This document shows positions 5,623-6,154 of a stretch of 6,154 nt of DNA, piece by piece. The DNA comes from Thermoplasmatales archaeon (GTDB lineage Archaea; Thermoplasmatota; E2; DHVEG-1). Location of the stretch: positions 1 to 6,154 of the forward strand of contig JAGLML010000070.1 in assembly GCA_023140035.1 (NCBI GenBank). The letters are read 5' to 3'. How positions within the stretch are numbered: position 1 is the stretch's first letter; each line of letters begins with the position of its first letter. The notes beneath the pieces are model-generated. The model made no database searches. It was not told the DNA's origin and saw nothing but the letters and a program-made list of their open reading frames with translations. Both the position numbers and the translations under genes were made by a program.

Positions 5623-5644
5623 TAGTCAGTTTTTTCTCTGACTA
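5623..5644. promoter_or_regulatory. Inverted repeat in the leader of the 33-aa gene
   Basis: TAGTCAG and CTGACTA form a perfect 7-bp stem around an eight-base loop (5630-5637). It lies just upstream of the ribosome binding site, near the expected transcript start. It could be an RNA hairpin at the 5' end or an operator for a dimeric repressor. On the plus strand the T-run is in the loop, so it is not a classical terminator. Confidence 0.5.
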
Positions 5645-5665
5645 TGTATTATATTATCTTATAGT

Positions 5666-5673
5666 TATTTAAA
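5666..5673 (-). promoter_or_regulatory. Candidate TATA box of the 33-aa gene
   Basis: The minus strand reads CATTTAAATAAC. Transcription would begin near 5643, giving a leader of about 45 bases containing the inverted repeat. A second AT-rich candidate (TATAATAC, about 5645-5655) would start transcription near 5624 and leave out most of the hairpin. Confidence 0.4.
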
Positions 5674-5727
5674 TGTTTTGATAAAAACAATTTTTGGACC
5701 AAATGTTATATGATTGGACTGATATAA

Positions 5728-5744
5728 ACGCGTGTATACACACA
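5728..5744. other. Alternating purine-pyrimidine tract with a 10-base palindrome
   Basis: Seventeen consecutive bases, ACGCGTGTATACACACA, alternate strictly between purine and pyrimidine. They contain the palindromes ACGCGT (5728-5733) and GTGTATACAC (5732-5741). The tract sits between the terminator of the right-edge gene and the promoter of the 33-aa gene. It could be a protein-binding site or a DNA segment prone to left-handed helix; neither is shown. Confidence 0.5.
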
Positions 5745-5748
5745 AGTT

Positions 5749-5770
5749 GAAAAAAGAAAGAGAGAAGATT
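5749..5770 (-). terminator. T-rich terminator of the right-edge PKD protein gene
   Basis: The minus strand reads a pyrimidine-rich stretch, CTTCTCTCTTTCTTTTTTC, beginning about 12 bases after the TAA stop at 5783-5781. T-rich tracts without a hairpin are typical archaeal terminators. Confidence 0.5.
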
Positions 5771-5780
5771 TAGGGTAAAT

Positions 5781-6154
5781 TTATAGTCTTAGCAGGTTCC
5801 TTAGTACCGGGAATGCATTAGGGAATCGTTCAAACAACCAATTCAGCAGATTAAAGTTGAAATTGAATGCTAGGCTCATTGGCATGCTTACATCCAGGGT
5901 TCCCTCTGGACCCTCAGCATCAAAAACGTCTTTGGCTTTTGCTGTGATGATATAGGTATCCTTTTCAACCCAAGTATGGCTCACTATTACTGGCGTACCA
6001 GATGATGCAAAGTCAGTCCATTCTGTGTTGCCATCGCCCCAATCTATGAAGTACTTGACATCGTCTCCATCAGGATCTATAGCTGTAAAGTTATAGTCAT
6101 ATTCTGTTCCTGCTTTTCCAGAAGTAAGGCCATCTATATCTGGTGCATCTGGGG
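5781..6154 (-). CDS. C-terminus of a PKD-domain surface protein with a hydrophobic tail
   Basis: The minus-strand frame is open from the window edge to TAA (5783-5781). It shows the last 123 residues, and the start lies outside. An internal GTG at 5984 is not a start, because the same domain continues upstream without a break. About residues 1-92 form one PKD-like domain: PDAPDIDGLTSGKAG, an AIDPDGDDV turn, the core FIDWGDGN, then SHTWVEKDTYIITAKAKD. It is closest in style to the fifth PKD-like domain of the protease (HFDWGDGT...THIWTVAGKYTISVQAYD). After a short MPMSL hinge comes FNFNFNLLNWLFERFPN and the end FPVLRNLLRL, an amphipathic to hydrophobic tail with two Phe-Pro steps. I recall similar tails on other archaeal PKD proteins, but did not verify this. 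The protein is probably exported and cell-surface; the function of the missing part is unknown. Confidence 0.85.
   Translation of the reverse strand, partial: PDAPDIDGLTSGKAGTEYDYNFTAIDPDGDDVKYFIDWGDGNTEWTDFASSGTPVIVSHTWVEKDTYIITAKAKDVFDAEGPEGTLDVSMPMSLAFNFNFNLLNWLFERFPNAFPVLRNLLRL

Noticed and set aside
5463..5672. Plus-strand 69-codon frame with a hydrophobic N-terminal part (MIRSLFQKGLYLVF)
   Set aside because: It has no ribosome binding site or promoter and lies opposite the 33-aa gene, whose GAGGTGA site is strong.

Overview
All credible genes lie on the minus strand, so transcription runs from position 6154 towards position 1. The DNA looks archaeal, with low to moderate GC. TATA-box-like elements sit at archaeal distances from starts, Shine-Dalgarno sites are GGAGG or GGTGA, GTG and TTG starts occur, T-rich tracts follow stops, and the largest protein is a PKD-repeat surface protein with a C-terminal membrane anchor. 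The module mix (subtilase, PKD, FN3, calcium-binding tail, membrane helix ending in KKEYF) recalls uncultivated Thermoplasmatota-type archaea. That placement is my recollection of the protein style, not a search result.

In order of transcription: (1) positions 6154-5781 hold the C-terminal 123 residues of a PKD-domain surface protein with a distinctive hydrophobic FPVLRNLLRL-type tail, followed by a T-rich terminator. (2) A 33-aa charged protein (5597-5496) has a strong ribosome binding site and an inverted repeat in its leader. (3) A 1335-aa membrane-anchored subtilisin-family protease (5301-1294) starts at GTG and has its own TATA box. It has an intact Asp/His/Ser triad, an extra beta-rich domain inside the catalytic domain, about five PKD-like domains, one FN3 domain, a Gly/Pro linker, an acidic calcium-binding-like module and a terminal membrane helix. 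(4) A 122-aa lipoprotein (1269-901) begins 24 bases after the protease stop and is almost certainly cotranscribed. (5) A 52-aa zinc-ribbon protein (849-691) starts at TTG.

Positions 690-210 are mostly non-coding but structured. They hold two copies of a 29-base direct repeat, two copies of a second 28-base repeat (one of them overlapping the zinc-ribbon ribosome binding site), and a candidate 29-aa single-helix membrane peptide whose TATA-like box is placed for a leaderless transcript. A very AT-rich promoter region then leads into the N-terminus of a secreted protein that runs off the left edge (209-1).

Functionally this is a cell-surface neighbourhood. A secreted, membrane-tethered protease and its lipoprotein partner should sit on the outer face of the membrane, flanked by two further exported proteins. 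The most unusual material is the set of small genes and paired repeats around 360-890, the near-identical DNA of the first and third PKD domains in the protease, and the C-terminal tail of the right-edge protein.
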